The position numbers and the translations under genes are program-made. The notes under the pieces were generated by a model. That model saw only the letters and a list, made by a program, of their open reading frames with translations, was not told the origin of the DNA and did not search any database. A stretch of DNA of 64,000 nt from Pengzhenrongella frigida (GTDB taxonomy: Bacteria; Actinomycetota; Actinomycetes; Actinomycetales; Cellulomonadaceae). Shown in pieces: positions 14,927 through 24,094 of this stretch (positions are counted from its first letter, which is position 1; each line of letters starts with the position of its first letter). The stretch covers positions 1-64,000 of the forward strand of contig NZ_SDWW01000025.1 of NCBI RefSeq assembly GCF_004168625.1. Reading direction: 5' to 3'.

Positions 14927-16543
14927 GTGACCGAGACCGTGGAGCAGCCGAACGGGGCATATGCCCCGTTCGCGTACGCGACGGCTCCGAACTCGGCCCT
15001 CTACCGACGCATCATGCACACCTTCGTGCGCGCCAAGGAGCGCTTCACCGTGCACCTTCGCCCCGAGGACATCCGGTCGGCCCTCGAGGATGACGGCGGC
15101 ATCTCGGTCACGGACGCGGCCGTCGCAGCCGCGCTGGACTCGCTCGCGGCGCCCACGTGGGGCAACCTCGTCGCCTTTCCTGATTCGAGCCGGGTCACCG
15201 CCATCGAGGACTTCTACCGACGACGAATGCTCTACCAGTTGTCGCACGCTGGCGAGGCGGCCGAGCGCGCGCTTCGCCAGTTCGACGACTCGCTCGGCGC
15301 CCGCGGGGCGCTCCAGGCGGTCGCCCTCGAGGACATCGCCATCCTGCTCCGGTCGCTGGTCAGCCTGGGGAAACCCGGGGAACAGCCGATCGACGAGGCG
15401 CGCATCCATCAGGACCTGCGCTCGCTGCGGGACCGGTTCACCGAGCTGGCCGACAACGCGGTGCTCTTCATGGGTTCGGTGCAGCGCTCGATCGACCTCC
15501 AAGCCGCTGACCTCGACGCATTCCTTGCATACAAGGACAGCCTGATCGGCTACCTCGAACGATTCATCGCGGACCTCGTCACCCGCGGCGCGCAGATCAG
15601 CGCGCTCCTGCGGCGATTCTCCAGCCACGACGTGCAGCGTCTGTGCACCATCGCCGCCCGACGTGAAGCTCAGGATGCCGCTCCCGGCCTGATCTCCGCC
15701 GGCGCCAGCCTTGAGGCACCTCCGGTGCCCGAGCGGACCGACGCGAGCGTGCCCGATCCCCTGGCCGATCTCACCGTCATGTGGCTGCGACGCTGGGAGG
15801 GCCTGACGGACTGGTTCGTCGCCACCCCCGCGCGTGAGAGTGAGGCCAAGCTCCTACGCGCCCGAGCACGGTCAGCCATCCCCGCCCTGCTCGCGGTCGT
15901 GGCCACCTTGCACGACCGGCATTCGGGGCGTTCGGACCGGTCAGCGGACTTCCTCACCCTGGCGTCGTGGTTCTCCGCCCTGCCCGACGACGAAGCCCGG
16001 CATCGGCTGTGGCGCGGCGCGTTCGGGCTCGCCCCCGCACGCCACCTGTCGACCAACCCCGAGACCGAGGAAGCCTGGGAGCATGCCCGCGTCGGACCGT
16101 CGACGCAGTGGGCCGAATCACCCGGAATGCAGATCAGCAGCCAGCTACGCCGGACCGGTACCTACGAGCGCCGCGGCCGGCAAAACAGGGTGACGGACCG
16201 CACGGGAGCCAAGGCGCTGCTGGCCGACCGGGCCCGCGAGCAGTCCGAGCAGACCGCTGCGGCCCGGCGGCGCATCCTCACCGACGGCCCAGTTCGGCTG
16301 TCGACCTTCGCCGTCCTCGACCGCCAGTCCTTCCACCTCTTCCTCGCCCTGCTCGGCGACGGCCTGGCGGCGCTGCGCCCCGATCTGGACCACGCGGAGA
16401 TCTATACGTCCGACGGCGGGTTGCGCCTGACCATCACCCGGCTGCCTGGCGCACCCCCGATGCGACTCGAGACGGTCGACGGGGCACTGAGCGGTCCCGA
16501 CCACCTGGTCGACATCGGCCTGGTGGGGCTGGCCGCCGTATGA
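14927..16543 (+). CDS. jetA: Wadjet protein JetA (TIGR02677 / DUF2397)
   Basis: 538 residues, the normal length for TIGR02677. The family-typical N-terminus is present (FAYATAPNSALYRRIM then AKERFTVHLRPEDI), followed by winged-helix and helical regions resembling a kleisin-type subunit. JetA, JetB and JetC form an SMC-like complex that extrudes DNA loops and, with the JetD nuclease, cleaves circular plasmids. GTG 14927 is chosen because the conserved N-terminus starts by residue 15; the next ATG is 15013. The first 15 codons carry a 20-bp palindrome. The stop overlaps jetB in ATGA. Confidence 0.9.
   Translation: MTETVEQPNGAYAPFAYATAPNSALYRRIMHTFVRAKERFTVHLRPEDIRSALEDDGGISVTDAAVAAALDSLAAPTWGNLVAFPDSSRVTAIEDFYRRRMLYQLSHAGEAAERALRQFDDSLGARGALQAVALEDIAILLRSLVSLGKPGEQPIDEARIHQDLRSLRDRFTELADNAVLFMGSVQRSIDLQAADLDAFLAYKDSLIGYLERFIADLVTRGAQISALLRRFSSHDVQRLCTIAARREAQDAAPGLISAGASLEAPPVPERTDASVPDPLADLTVMWLRRWEGLTDWFVATPARESEAKLLRARARSAIPALLAVVATLHDRHSGRSDRSADFLTLASWFSALPDDEARHRLWRGAFGLAPARHLSTNPETEEAWEHARVGPSTQWAESPGMQISSQLRRTGTYERRGRQNRVTDRTGAKALLADRAREQSEQTAAARRRILTDGPVRLSTFAVLDRQSFHLFLALLGDGLAALRPDLDHAEIYTSDGGLRLTITRLPGAPPMRLETVDGALSGPDHLVDIGLVGLAAV
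14951..14970. promoter_or_regulatory. 20-bp perfect palindrome over the first jetA codons
   Basis: AACGGGGCAT and its exact complement run without a spacer from 14951 to 14970. They are followed directly by a 12-bp palindrome TCGCGTACGCGA (14970-14981). Both lie at codons 9-19 of jetA. They may be an operator, or an mRNA hairpin that limits jetA translation. Confidence 0.45.
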
Positions 16544-17826
16544 CCGACGCCCGGCACGTGGACGGCATCGCACCGCGCATCGCGACCGTCCTTGAAGAGC
16601 GGGATCGGGACGAACAGATCCGCGCCGCGCGGGCTCTGCTGGGCAGCCCGCTGCTGCGGGCCGATTCCGATCCGGAGGCGTTCCGCCTCGCCCGACGCCA
16701 CAGCGACCACCTGCGCCGGTGGTTCGAGCAGAACACCGGCTGGCGTCTGGTGGTCGATGCGCGGGTCGTGCGTCTGCTCAAGGCACCCAGCTTGAGCGGC
16801 CCCGCATCGTTGGCGATCGCCGGGAGCCACTCGGCGCGGGCGCGCCGCGGGGACCCGCCGTTCACCCGACGGCGATACGTGCTGCTCTGCCTGGCCCTGG
16901 CGTCGCTCGAACGGTCAGATCCGCAGGTCTCCCTGGGCCGGCTTGCCGAGAACGTCGTGCTCCTGTCCAGGCAGACCCCGCTCGAGGGTGTCGAGTTCGC
17001 CCTCGCCACCCGCGACGAGAGGTCCGACCTGGCCGCAGCGATCCGCCTCCTGCTGGGGCTCGGGGTCTTGACCCGGGTTGCCGGGGACGAGGAGTCGTTT
17101 GTTCAGTCGGGCGGTGACGCGCTCTACGACGTCGACCGCCGGGTGCTGTCCCGGCTGCTCGTGGTGCGCCACGGCCCGTCGGTCATCGTCAACACGCCGG
17201 GCTTCGACTCCGGCGAGCTCGAGATCAGCCAGCTCGAAGGCGCACTGTTCGCCGAGCCACCCGCCTTCACCGACGACGAGACGAACCGCCGCGTGCGGCA
17301 TGCGCTGACCAGCCGGCTGCTCGAAGACCCGGTCGTCTACTACGACGAGCTGGACGAGGCCGAGCGCGTCTACCTCACCCGCCAGCGAGCAGCGATCACG
17401 CGGCGCATCACCGAGTTCACGGGCCTGACCGCCGAGATGCGCGCCGAGGGGATCGCCATGGTCGACCCGCTCGACCAGCTGACCGACCTGCGGATGCCCG
17501 AGTCAGGCACCGACGGGCATGCCACGCTGCTGATTGCGGAGCACCTGGCCGGATCCGGCTCGACCGAGATCGAGCAGCTACGTCACCTCGTGCGCAAGCT
17601 CGCGGGCGAATACTCGACCTACTGGCGGCGCACCGCGCAGCAGCCGGGCGCCGAGAACGCCATCGTCGCGGACGCCGTCGGGCGCCTTGCGGGCCTTGGC
17701 CTGGTACGCATCGCGGGCACGACCGTCACCCCCCGACCGGCACTGCACCGCTTCTCCATCGGCGCACCCACGATCCGCGCAGCAGTGCTCAGCGCACCGG
17801 ACACCAGCAGAGGAACCCATCGATGA
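16540..17826 (+). CDS. jetB: Wadjet protein JetB (TIGR02678 / DUF2398)
   Basis: 428 residues, typical for TIGR02678. The family's N-terminal helical part (IRAARALLGSPLLRA) is followed by a winged-helix segment (FTRRRYVLLCLALASLERSD) and the mid-region YDVDRRVLSRLLVVRHGPS. The C-terminal motif DAVGRLAGLGLVRIAG is a second winged-helix. JetB acts like the MukE/KITE subunit of the Wadjet SMC complex. ATG 16540 overlaps the jetA stop; the longer in-frame ORF start at 15967 is a shadow inside jetA. The gene overlaps jetC by four bases. Confidence 0.9.
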   Translation: MTDARHVDGIAPRIATVLEERDRDEQIRAARALLGSPLLRADSDPEAFRLARRHSDHLRRWFEQNTGWRLVVDARVVRLLKAPSLSGPASLAIAGSHSARARRGDPPFTRRRYVLLCLALASLERSDPQVSLGRLAENVVLLSRQTPLEGVEFALATRDERSDLAAAIRLLLGLGVLTRVAGDEESFVQSGGDALYDVDRRVLSRLLVVRHGPSVIVNTPGFDSGELEISQLEGALFAEPPAFTDDETNRRVRHALTSRLLEDPVVYYDELDEAERVYLTRQRAAITRRITEFTGLTAEMRAEGIAMVDPLDQLTDLRMPESGTDGHATLLIAEHLAGSGSTEIEQLRHLVRKLAGEYSTYWRRTAQQPGAENAIVADAVGRLAGLGLVRIAGTTVTPRPALHRFSIGAPTIRAAVLSAPDTSRGTHR

Positions 17827-20800
17827 ACCAGGACTCCCCGGCACCTCGGCCTACGACCCGCCGCTGGCAGCCGCTTCGCCTCGGCCTCGTCGACCTCTTC
17901 TACTACGACGATGAGCAGTTCTGGTTCCACGACGGCAGGCTCCTGCTGCGGGGCAACAACGGCACGGGCAAGTCCAAAGTCCTGGCGCTCACGTTGCCGT
18001 TCCTGCTTGACGGGTCCCTGGCCGCGCAGCGGGTCGAGCCCGACGCCGACCCGAAGAAGCGGATGGAGTGGAACCTGCTGCTCGGTGGGGACCACCCGAA
18101 CAGCGAGCGGCTCGGGTACACCTGGGTCGAGTTCGGCCGCGTCGACGACGACGGCATCGAGCACTTCACCACGCTGGGTTGTGGCCTGAAGGCCGTGACC
18201 GGTCGCGGGATCTCCCGGCACTGGTTCTTCGTCACGGACCGCCGGATCGGCGACCTGCGGCTCGTGGACGCGAACGGCGTCGCCCTGGCGCGCGAACGGC
18301 TGCGCGATGAGCTCGAGGACCGGGGTCGCGTCTACGACACACGCGAGGAGTACCGCCACGCGGTGGACGAGGCGCTTTTCGGGCTCGGCCCGAGCCGGTA
18401 CAGCGCACTTGTCGATCTGCTCATCCAGCTTCGTCAGCCGCAGCTGTCGAAACGACCGGACGCACGCGCACTGTCCGGGGCGCTCACCGAGGCGCTCGCA
18501 CCTCTTGACCAAGCCGTGATCGCCGACGTCGCCGAGTCGTTCCGCAGTCTCGAGGAGGACCGGAGCCGGCTGCTGGAGGCCGAATCGACGCACGACGCCG
18601 CTGCGGCCTTCCTGCGCCACTACGCCGAGTACGCGCGCGTGGCCTCGCGCCGCGCTGCGAAGGGCGTGCGAACCACGCAGAGCGAGTACGAGCACCTTGG
18701 CCGCGAACAAGGCGTCGCCGACGAGAAGCTCGCCCTCGCGCTGGCCGAACTCGATCGAGTGACCGGCGCCGAAACACAGCTCGCCCTGGATCGCAGCGGC
18801 CTGCTCGGCACCCAGGAGGCCTTGCGCACCAGTCCGGAGATGGATGCGGCCCGCGAGCTCGAGGAGGCGGGGAAGGCTGCCGCAGTGTCGCAGGCAGCCG
18901 CGGCTCTCGCCCTCGGCGACGTCCAACAGGCAGAGAAGCGCCGTGGAGCGACGGCGGCCGAACTCGAAACGGCGACGCGGGCTGACGGCGACGCGCGGGA
19001 GCACTTCGGCCGGCTCGACAGCAACGCCGCCGATCGCTTCGTCGCGGCGGGGCTCGGCGCGACCCACGGCGCCCTGCTCACCGACGACGGGACAGCCCGG
19101 GAGGCAGTGTCCCGGCGCCGCGACCAGCTCGACCACGTCGGGAGGCTAGTCACCACCGCGGACCAGGCACACCGGCACGCCGAGCAGCAGCGACAGGCGT
19201 TCGACGACGCACAGGCCAGGGCAGCCCAACGCAGCGAGCAGGCCGCGGCGAGCGACCGAGTCCTCGAGGACGCAATCACCGGGTACGCGGTCAGGCTCGG
19301 TGACTACGTCCGGTCGCTGACCGTCCTGGTGGTCGAGGACCACGACGACGTGCTCGACCTCAGTGCCCGCTGGGCGGTCGCCCAGGATGGTCCAGCACCC
19401 GCGCGCCGGGCGGTCGAACGGGCCGCTGCGGAGGCGACCAGCCAGATCGCGGCGAGCCGCGCACGGAGCGAGAACGAGAAATCCGAGCTGAGCGCTGAGC
19501 TCACAGAGGTACGCGCGCGGCTGGCCGAGCTCGACCAGGGCGAGACACCGCAGCCAGCCGGCCTGCCGACCCGCGACACCCGGGTGCGCGCGAGCGCACC
19601 CGGGGCGCCGTTATGGCGGCTGACCGACTTCGCGGAGAACCTCGATGCCACCGATCGAGCCGGCCTCGAGGCCGCGCTCGAAGCTGCCGGGCTGCTCGAC
19701 GCCTGGGTGCGACCCGACGGCTCGGTCACGCGAGTCGCGACGGGCGATCTCGTCCTCGGCGCGGCGCCCGACGGCGGCGACGGCGACGAAACCCCACCAC
19801 TACCCGCACCTGACTCCCTCGCCGCCGCCCTGAAACCATCCGTCGCCCCGGGCGGTGCGGGCCCGGACGCGACCCCGGCGGTCAGCGACGCCGTCGTACA
19901 GGGAGTAATCGCGCGGATCGGCTGGGGCAAGGACTCCGGGGCGCCGGTCTGGGTCGATCGCGACGGCAACTTCGCGCTCGGACCCGCGCGCGGCGCGTGG
20001 TCGAAGTCGCACGCGCAGTTCATCGGAGCCAGTGCACGGGAAGCCAACCGGCGCGCGGCGATCGAGCTGCAGCAGGCGCGAGCACGTGAGCTTGAGGCGC
20101 TCCTCGAGGCGTTGCTCGGCGAACTCGCTGCGCTCGAGGTACGTCGTCACGCAGCCGAGGTCGAGCAGGGCAAGTATCCGCAGGAGAGCGAAACGCTCTT
20201 GGTGCGCGCCCACGCCGCCGTGGAGGCCGCAGTCCGCGAGGTCGACGGTGCCCGCGCCGACGCCCTGGAGTCCGACCAGGCCTGGCAGGCCGCGCTGCGG
20301 GCCGCGACCCACTGCCGTGAGCTGGCCGCCGAGGCTGCCGCCGACGTCGGATCCGCCCACACAGCCGACGGGCTGCGCACGAACCGAGACGACCTGGACG
20401 AGTACGCAGCGGCGCTGCGGCTCGCCCGGGAGGGCCGCGATGCTGCCGCCCGCGCGGGGCGGGACCTCGCGGCCGCCGTCGTGCGGGCACAGGACGCTGC
20501 GGCCGACCACACCGATCGGCAAGGCCGGCACCTCGCCGCCGGCCGGGAGAACACGCTCGCGACCGCCCGGCACGCGACCCTGCTCGGTGCCGTCGGCAAG
20601 GCCGTTGCGGAGCTCCAGGAGGACCTCGCCCGGATCCGAACGGCGCTCAGCGACCTCGACGGCCTGGCCACCAGGCTGGTGCGCGAGCGAGACAGCGCGA
20701 GCCGTCTGCTCGGTATCGCCGAGGAGCGCATCGCTGGCCTCGCCCGAGAACGCGAGGCCGCCACCGGCCGTCGGGCCGACGCCATCACGGTCCTGCGCCG

Positions 20801-21953
20801 GTTCGCTTCCACCCAGCTCTTGCACATCGCCCTGCCCGGCATCGACACGCCCGGCGCGGAGCCGGCCTGGACAGCACGTGCGGCAACCACGCTGGCCCGG
20901 GAGGTCGAGGCCGCCCTCGTGGACGTCGCGATGGACACCGACGCGTGGGACCGGGTCCAGCAACGCACGTCCAACGCGTTCACGGAGCTGAGCGCCCAGA
21001 TGAGCCGGCAGGGTCACACCGCAATCTCCGAGCAGCACGAGGAAGGGATGACCGTCCGCGTCGCCTTCCAGTCGCAGGAGCTCGCCATCGACGCCCTGGT
21101 GGACACGCTCGCCAAGGACATCGAGATCCGCCAACAGATCCTCAGCGCACGCGAGCGGGAGATCCTCGAGAACCACCTCGTCACCGATGTCGCGGGCCAC
21201 CTGTCGGACCTGTTGGGTCAGGCCCAGGGCCAGGTGGACGACCTGAACCGCGAGCTGTCCGGGCGAAAGACGTCGACCGGAATGCAGCTGCGGGTGCTCT
21301 GGCGCCCCCGCCCCGACGGACCGTCCGGATTCGCGGTCGCGCGGGGCCTTCTGCTGCGCTCCGCGGATGTCTGGAACGCAGCCGATCGCGCGGCGATCGG
21401 AGACTTCCTGCAGGCCCAGATCTCGGCTGCGAGGCTCGCGGATCCCACCGCCGGCTGGGCAGAACAGCTCCAGATCGCCCTGGACTACCGGACCTGGCAC
21501 GACTTCGCGGTAGAACGACAGCAGAACGGGCAGTGGCGACCCGCAACGGGCCCAGCCTCGGGCGGCGAGCGGGTACTGACGGTCTCGATCCCGCTGTTCG
21601 CGGCGGCGTCCTCGCACTACCACTCCGCCAGCAACCCCTTCGCGCCGCGCCTCATCCTTCTCGACGAGGCGTTCGCGGGCGTGGACGACGACTCGCGCGC
21701 CAAGTCCCTCGGACTGCTCGCAACGTTCGACCTCGACGTAGTGATGACCAGCGAGCGTGAGTGGGGCTGCTACCCGCAGGTTCCCGGACTAGCTATCGCC
21801 CAGCTATCCCGGGTTGAGGGCGTCGACGCCGTCGGGGTCACGCGGTGGCGGTGGGACGGCAGGAACCGCACCCTCGACGCCAGCCCCGGCCAGAGCGCCG
21901 CCGCGGGCGAACCCCGCACCAGCGAGGTCGACGCCGGAAGCCTGTTCGACTGA
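17823..21953 (+). CDS. jetC: Wadjet SMC-like ATPase JetC (TIGR02680)
   Basis: 1376 residues. An N-terminal ABC half-domain carries Walker A RGNNGTGKSK (about 43-52). A very long Ala/Arg/Glu-rich coiled coil (about 240-1180) is broken by a hinge-like region near 580-720. The C-terminal half-domain has the signature ASGGERVLT (about 1244) and Walker B RLILLDEAF (about 1275). This is the MukB/SMC-like motor of Wadjet, which folds plasmid DNA. All ATPase motifs appear intact. It is coupled to jetB by ATGA and to jetD by TGATG, so the four proteins come from one mRNA. Confidence 0.93.
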   Translation: MNQDSPAPRPTTRRWQPLRLGLVDLFYYDDEQFWFHDGRLLLRGNNGTGKSKVLALTLPFLLDGSLAAQRVEPDADPKKRMEWNLLLGGDHPNSERLGYTWVEFGRVDDDGIEHFTTLGCGLKAVTGRGISRHWFFVTDRRIGDLRLVDANGVALARERLRDELEDRGRVYDTREEYRHAVDEALFGLGPSRYSALVDLLIQLRQPQLSKRPDARALSGALTEALAPLDQAVIADVAESFRSLEEDRSRLLEAESTHDAAAAFLRHYAEYARVASRRAAKGVRTTQSEYEHLGREQGVADEKLALALAELDRVTGAETQLALDRSGLLGTQEALRTSPEMDAARELEEAGKAAAVSQAAAALALGDVQQAEKRRGATAAELETATRADGDAREHFGRLDSNAADRFVAAGLGATHGALLTDDGTAREAVSRRRDQLDHVGRLVTTADQAHRHAEQQRQAFDDAQARAAQRSEQAAASDRVLEDAITGYAVRLGDYVRSLTVLVVEDHDDVLDLSARWAVAQDGPAPARRAVERAAAEATSQIAASRARSENEKSELSAELTEVRARLAELDQGETPQPAGLPTRDTRVRASAPGAPLWRLTDFAENLDATDRAGLEAALEAAGLLDAWVRPDGSVTRVATGDLVLGAAPDGGDGDETPPLPAPDSLAAALKPSVAPGGAGPDATPAVSDAVVQGVIARIGWGKDSGAPVWVDRDGNFALGPARGAWSKSHAQFIGASAREANRRAAIELQQARARELEALLEALLGELAALEVRRHAAEVEQGKYPQESETLLVRAHAAVEAAVREVDGARADALESDQAWQAALRAATHCRELAAEAAADVGSAHTADGLRTNRDDLDEYAAALRLAREGRDAAARAGRDLAAAVVRAQDAAADHTDRQGRHLAAGRENTLATARHATLLGAVGKAVAELQEDLARIRTALSDLDGLATRLVRERDSASRLLGIAEERIAGLAREREAATGRRADAITVLRRFASTQLLHIALPGIDTPGAEPAWTARAATTLAREVEAALVDVAMDTDAWDRVQQRTSNAFTELSAQMSRQGHTAISEQHEEGMTVRVAFQSQELAIDALVDTLAKDIEIRQQILSAREREILENHLVTDVAGHLSDLLGQAQGQVDDLNRELSGRKTSTGMQLRVLWRPRPDGPSGFAVARGLLLRSADVWNAADRAAIGDFLQAQISAARLADPTAGWAEQLQIALDYRTWHDFAVERQQNGQWRPATGPASGGERVLTVSIPLFAAASSHYHSASNPFAPRLILLDEAFAGVDDDSRAKSLGLLATFDLDVVMTSEREWGCYPQVPGLAIAQLSRVEGVDAVGVTRWRWDGRNRTLDASPGQSAAAGEPRTSEVDAGSLFD

Positions 21954-23341
21954 TGCAGGCCAACGACGACGTCGTACGCCTTCAACGGCTCCTGGGCGGG
22001 CCCGAAACCGCATGGCTTGTTCGGCGGGTACGCGCACGCCTGGGACAAGGCCACACGGGGCCGTTGACTGGGTCGGTCCAGCTCCGCGAACCGAGCGCTG
22101 ACCAACGCGCGGCCATCATGCGCATCGTCGGGGCGCCGCGACGACCGGGCGCCACCTTGCGGGTGGACCTCGGCGAACTCGAGGACCTGCTACGCCGAGG
22201 TGTCTGGCCCAACGGTTTGGCCGACGCCGTCGCGGTGCTCACCGGGCCGATCCCGAACCGGCCGCGAGAACGCGCAACCGCCGACGCCGCGTGGGCCGAC
22301 GCACAGGACGCCTTCAACCCCGCAATCCTGGTTCACCCGACGCTGGCCGACTGGTGGCAGCAATGGTGCACGGCCGGGCACCTCAAGCGAGCGGCACGCT
22401 CCGACCCCAGCGTCGCGCGCCGGCTCGCCGTCGACGCAGCCACCTGCCTATGCGCCCTGCCGAGCACGGGCGAACCGCTGGCCGTGTTCGCCCGCCGCAC
22501 CACAGGCGACGCGCACGGATTGGACCGCACACGCCCGCTGGGCCGTGTGGTCTTGGCCGCGGTCGGAGCACTGGGCGAGGTTGATGCGAAATCCGCTGCC
22601 GACGACGCACTGGGACCTCGTGAGATCTGGGCGAGCGTCGGAGTCCTTGTCTCGGCGGTGTCCTCAACGGTGCTGTGCCTGGGCGTGCCCGGAGAACCGT
22701 CCGCTGAAACCGGCGGGACGGCTGGCGCGCGCGCCACCGCGATCGCCCTGCGCGAATGGCGGAGCGCCGGGCTACCCGTCGTTCTCACTCTTGAGCAAGT
22801 GCGCTCTGGAGGCATCGGCGTCGTTCCGGCAGGCGAGGTGATCCACGCGTGTGAGAACCCCAGCGTGGTCGAGGTTGTCGCGGATGAATTGACGCGGCGC
22901 GGCGGGCCCGAAGCGGCGTCCATGGTCCCGCCCGTTCTGATCTGCACCTATGGTCAACCCGGTGCCGCCGTCCTGGAACTGCTCGACCACCTCACCGCTG
23001 CAGGGGCGGGCGTGCGTTACCACGGCGACTTCGACTGGGCCGGGCTGCGCATCGCCTCGACGCTCGCGGCCCACACCCCGTGGGAGCCGTGGCGGTTTCG
23101 CGCGCCGGACTACGCCTCGGCTGTTCACGGACTCGATTCGCAGCCGCCCGAACTCACCACCGAGCGGGAGCGACTCCCCCTGCGCGGAGCCCCTGCGGCA
23201 TCGGCCTGGGACCCCGCACTGGCCGACGCCATGCGTGCGACCGGCATCGCGATCGAGGAAGAGGAGGTCATCGCTCTACTCGTCGCCGACCTCGTACCTG
23301 CACCACTCCAGAAGCGCGAACCACACTCCCCCGATCGATAA
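21953..23341 (+). CDS. jetD: Wadjet nuclease JetD (TIGR02679 / DUF2399)
   Basis: 462 residues. The N-terminal part (about 1-200) is the DUF3323-type domain. The C-terminal DUF2399 domain is Toprim-like: the acidic ENPSVVEVVADEL segment (about 302-315) supplies a candidate catalytic Glu, and GDFDWAGLRIA (about 357-367) supplies the DxD pair. JetD cleaves DNA stalled in the JetABC complex. ATG 21953 shares a base with the jetC stop. After it come 118 bp and a decayed transposase, so the Wadjet operon ends here. I see no truncation or missing motif. Confidence 0.9.
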   Translation: MQANDDVVRLQRLLGGPETAWLVRRVRARLGQGHTGPLTGSVQLREPSADQRAAIMRIVGAPRRPGATLRVDLGELEDLLRRGVWPNGLADAVAVLTGPIPNRPRERATADAAWADAQDAFNPAILVHPTLADWWQQWCTAGHLKRAARSDPSVARRLAVDAATCLCALPSTGEPLAVFARRTTGDAHGLDRTRPLGRVVLAAVGALGEVDAKSAADDALGPREIWASVGVLVSAVSSTVLCLGVPGEPSAETGGTAGARATAIALREWRSAGLPVVLTLEQVRSGGIGVVPAGEVIHACENPSVVEVVADELTRRGGPEAASMVPPVLICTYGQPGAAVLELLDHLTAAGAGVRYHGDFDWAGLRIASTLAAHTPWEPWRFRAPDYASAVHGLDSQPPELTTERERLPLRGAPAASAWDPALADAMRATGIAIEEEEVIALLVADLVPAPLQKREPHSPDR

Positions 23342-23370
23342 CCAACGAACGAGGTCTTGCCGGTAAAACC

Positions 23371-23733
23371 GCTCTTCGCAGTTAGCCGGGCAGCGGGCGG
23401 GCCCGTCGTTGAGGTAGTAGGCCCGTGACCTCGGTGATTATGGCTGTAACGAGCAGATCATGGTTTCAAATCGAGGTCACGGGCTTGGTTCAGCGTCCGT
23501 AGTTCAGGTGGTTCCCGAGAGCGGCATCTCGGCTGTGTCGCGACTGTTGGATCTGCAGGGGTTGGAGGTCCGGGACGTCACCACGGACCGGCACGGTGGT
23601 CGTGTGGTCCATATGGTGACCGCCGATCTGCCCGCGTCGGTGTCCTTCGCGCGGGGAGTTCTCGACCTCGGCGAATGGCCAAGTCACGACGGCGCCGCGG
23701 GATATCCCGTACGGGGTACGGCTACTATGGTAG
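23371..23733 (+). pseudogene. Decayed ISL3-like insertion sequence / transposase fragment
   Basis: A frame from 23460 reads SAVSRLLDLQGLEVRDVTTD and GGRVVHMVTADLPAS, like the start of ISL3-family transposases. The match then continues in the next frame as CPSRGEFSTSANGQ and VTTAPRDIPYG, ending at TAG 23731. The zinc-ribbon pattern CPxCG is damaged (second Cys replaced by Arg). The catalytic domain is missing. GCTCTTCGCAGTT at 23371-23383 resembles an ISL3 terminal repeat and may be the left end. It is a dead 5' fragment lying between the Wadjet operon and HipBA. Confidence 0.6.
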
Positions 23734-23765
23734 ACACAGCGCTCATTAAAGCTGACAGTGGTTGA

Positions 23766-23780
23766 TTTACGTACCGTAAA
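23766..23780. promoter_or_regulatory. Candidate HipB operator
   Basis: TTTAC-N5-GTAAA, an inverted repeat, lies 11 bp upstream of ATG 23792 and next to the AAAAAGGA ribosome site. HipB homologues bind such short inverted repeats with a variable spacer to repress hipBA. The assignment rests only on position and symmetry. Confidence 0.4.
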
Positions 23781-23791
23781 AAGGACTCGAG

Positions 23792-24094
23792 ATGGCCACA
23801 AGGCCGCTGCCGGTGAAGGTCAGTCACGCCGCGACCACCCTGGGCGAACAAGTGTCGACCTGGCGCAAGCTTCAGGGACTGACCGCTGAGCAACTCGCCC
23901 AGCGCGCAGGCATCACCCGGGGCACGCTGAGCCGGCTCGAGCACGGCGATCCCGGCGTCGGGCTGGGTGTGTTTCTCTCGGTCGCCCAGGCGCTGGGGCA
24001 GATGGAAGGCGTCGTCAAGGCACTAGACCCGTACGAGACCGACCTGGGCCGCGCCCGCGCGGACTGGAACCTCCCGCGCCGGGTGCGTCCATGA
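23792..24094 (+). CDS. hipB: HipB-like XRE-family antitoxin
   Basis: 100 residues. A helix-turn-helix of the XRE type spans about 17-70: LGEQVSTWRKLQGLTAEQLA then QRAGITRGTLSRLEHGDPGV. The C-terminal tail (about 75-100) is Arg-rich and probably contacts HipA. It forms a dimer that represses its promoter and neutralises the HipA kinase. ATG 23792 follows AAAAAGGA. The stop overlaps hipA in ATGA. Confidence 0.88.
   Translation: MATRPLPVKVSHAATTLGEQVSTWRKLQGLTAEQLAQRAGITRGTLSRLEHGDPGVGLGVFLSVAQALGQMEGVVKALDPYETDLGRARADWNLPRRVRP

Noticed and set aside
14711-15628. N-terminal extension of the antitoxin frame to 443 residues
   Set aside because: The extra part is antisense to jetA and includes the operator array. 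ATG 14710 with a GGGGGAG site is the real start.
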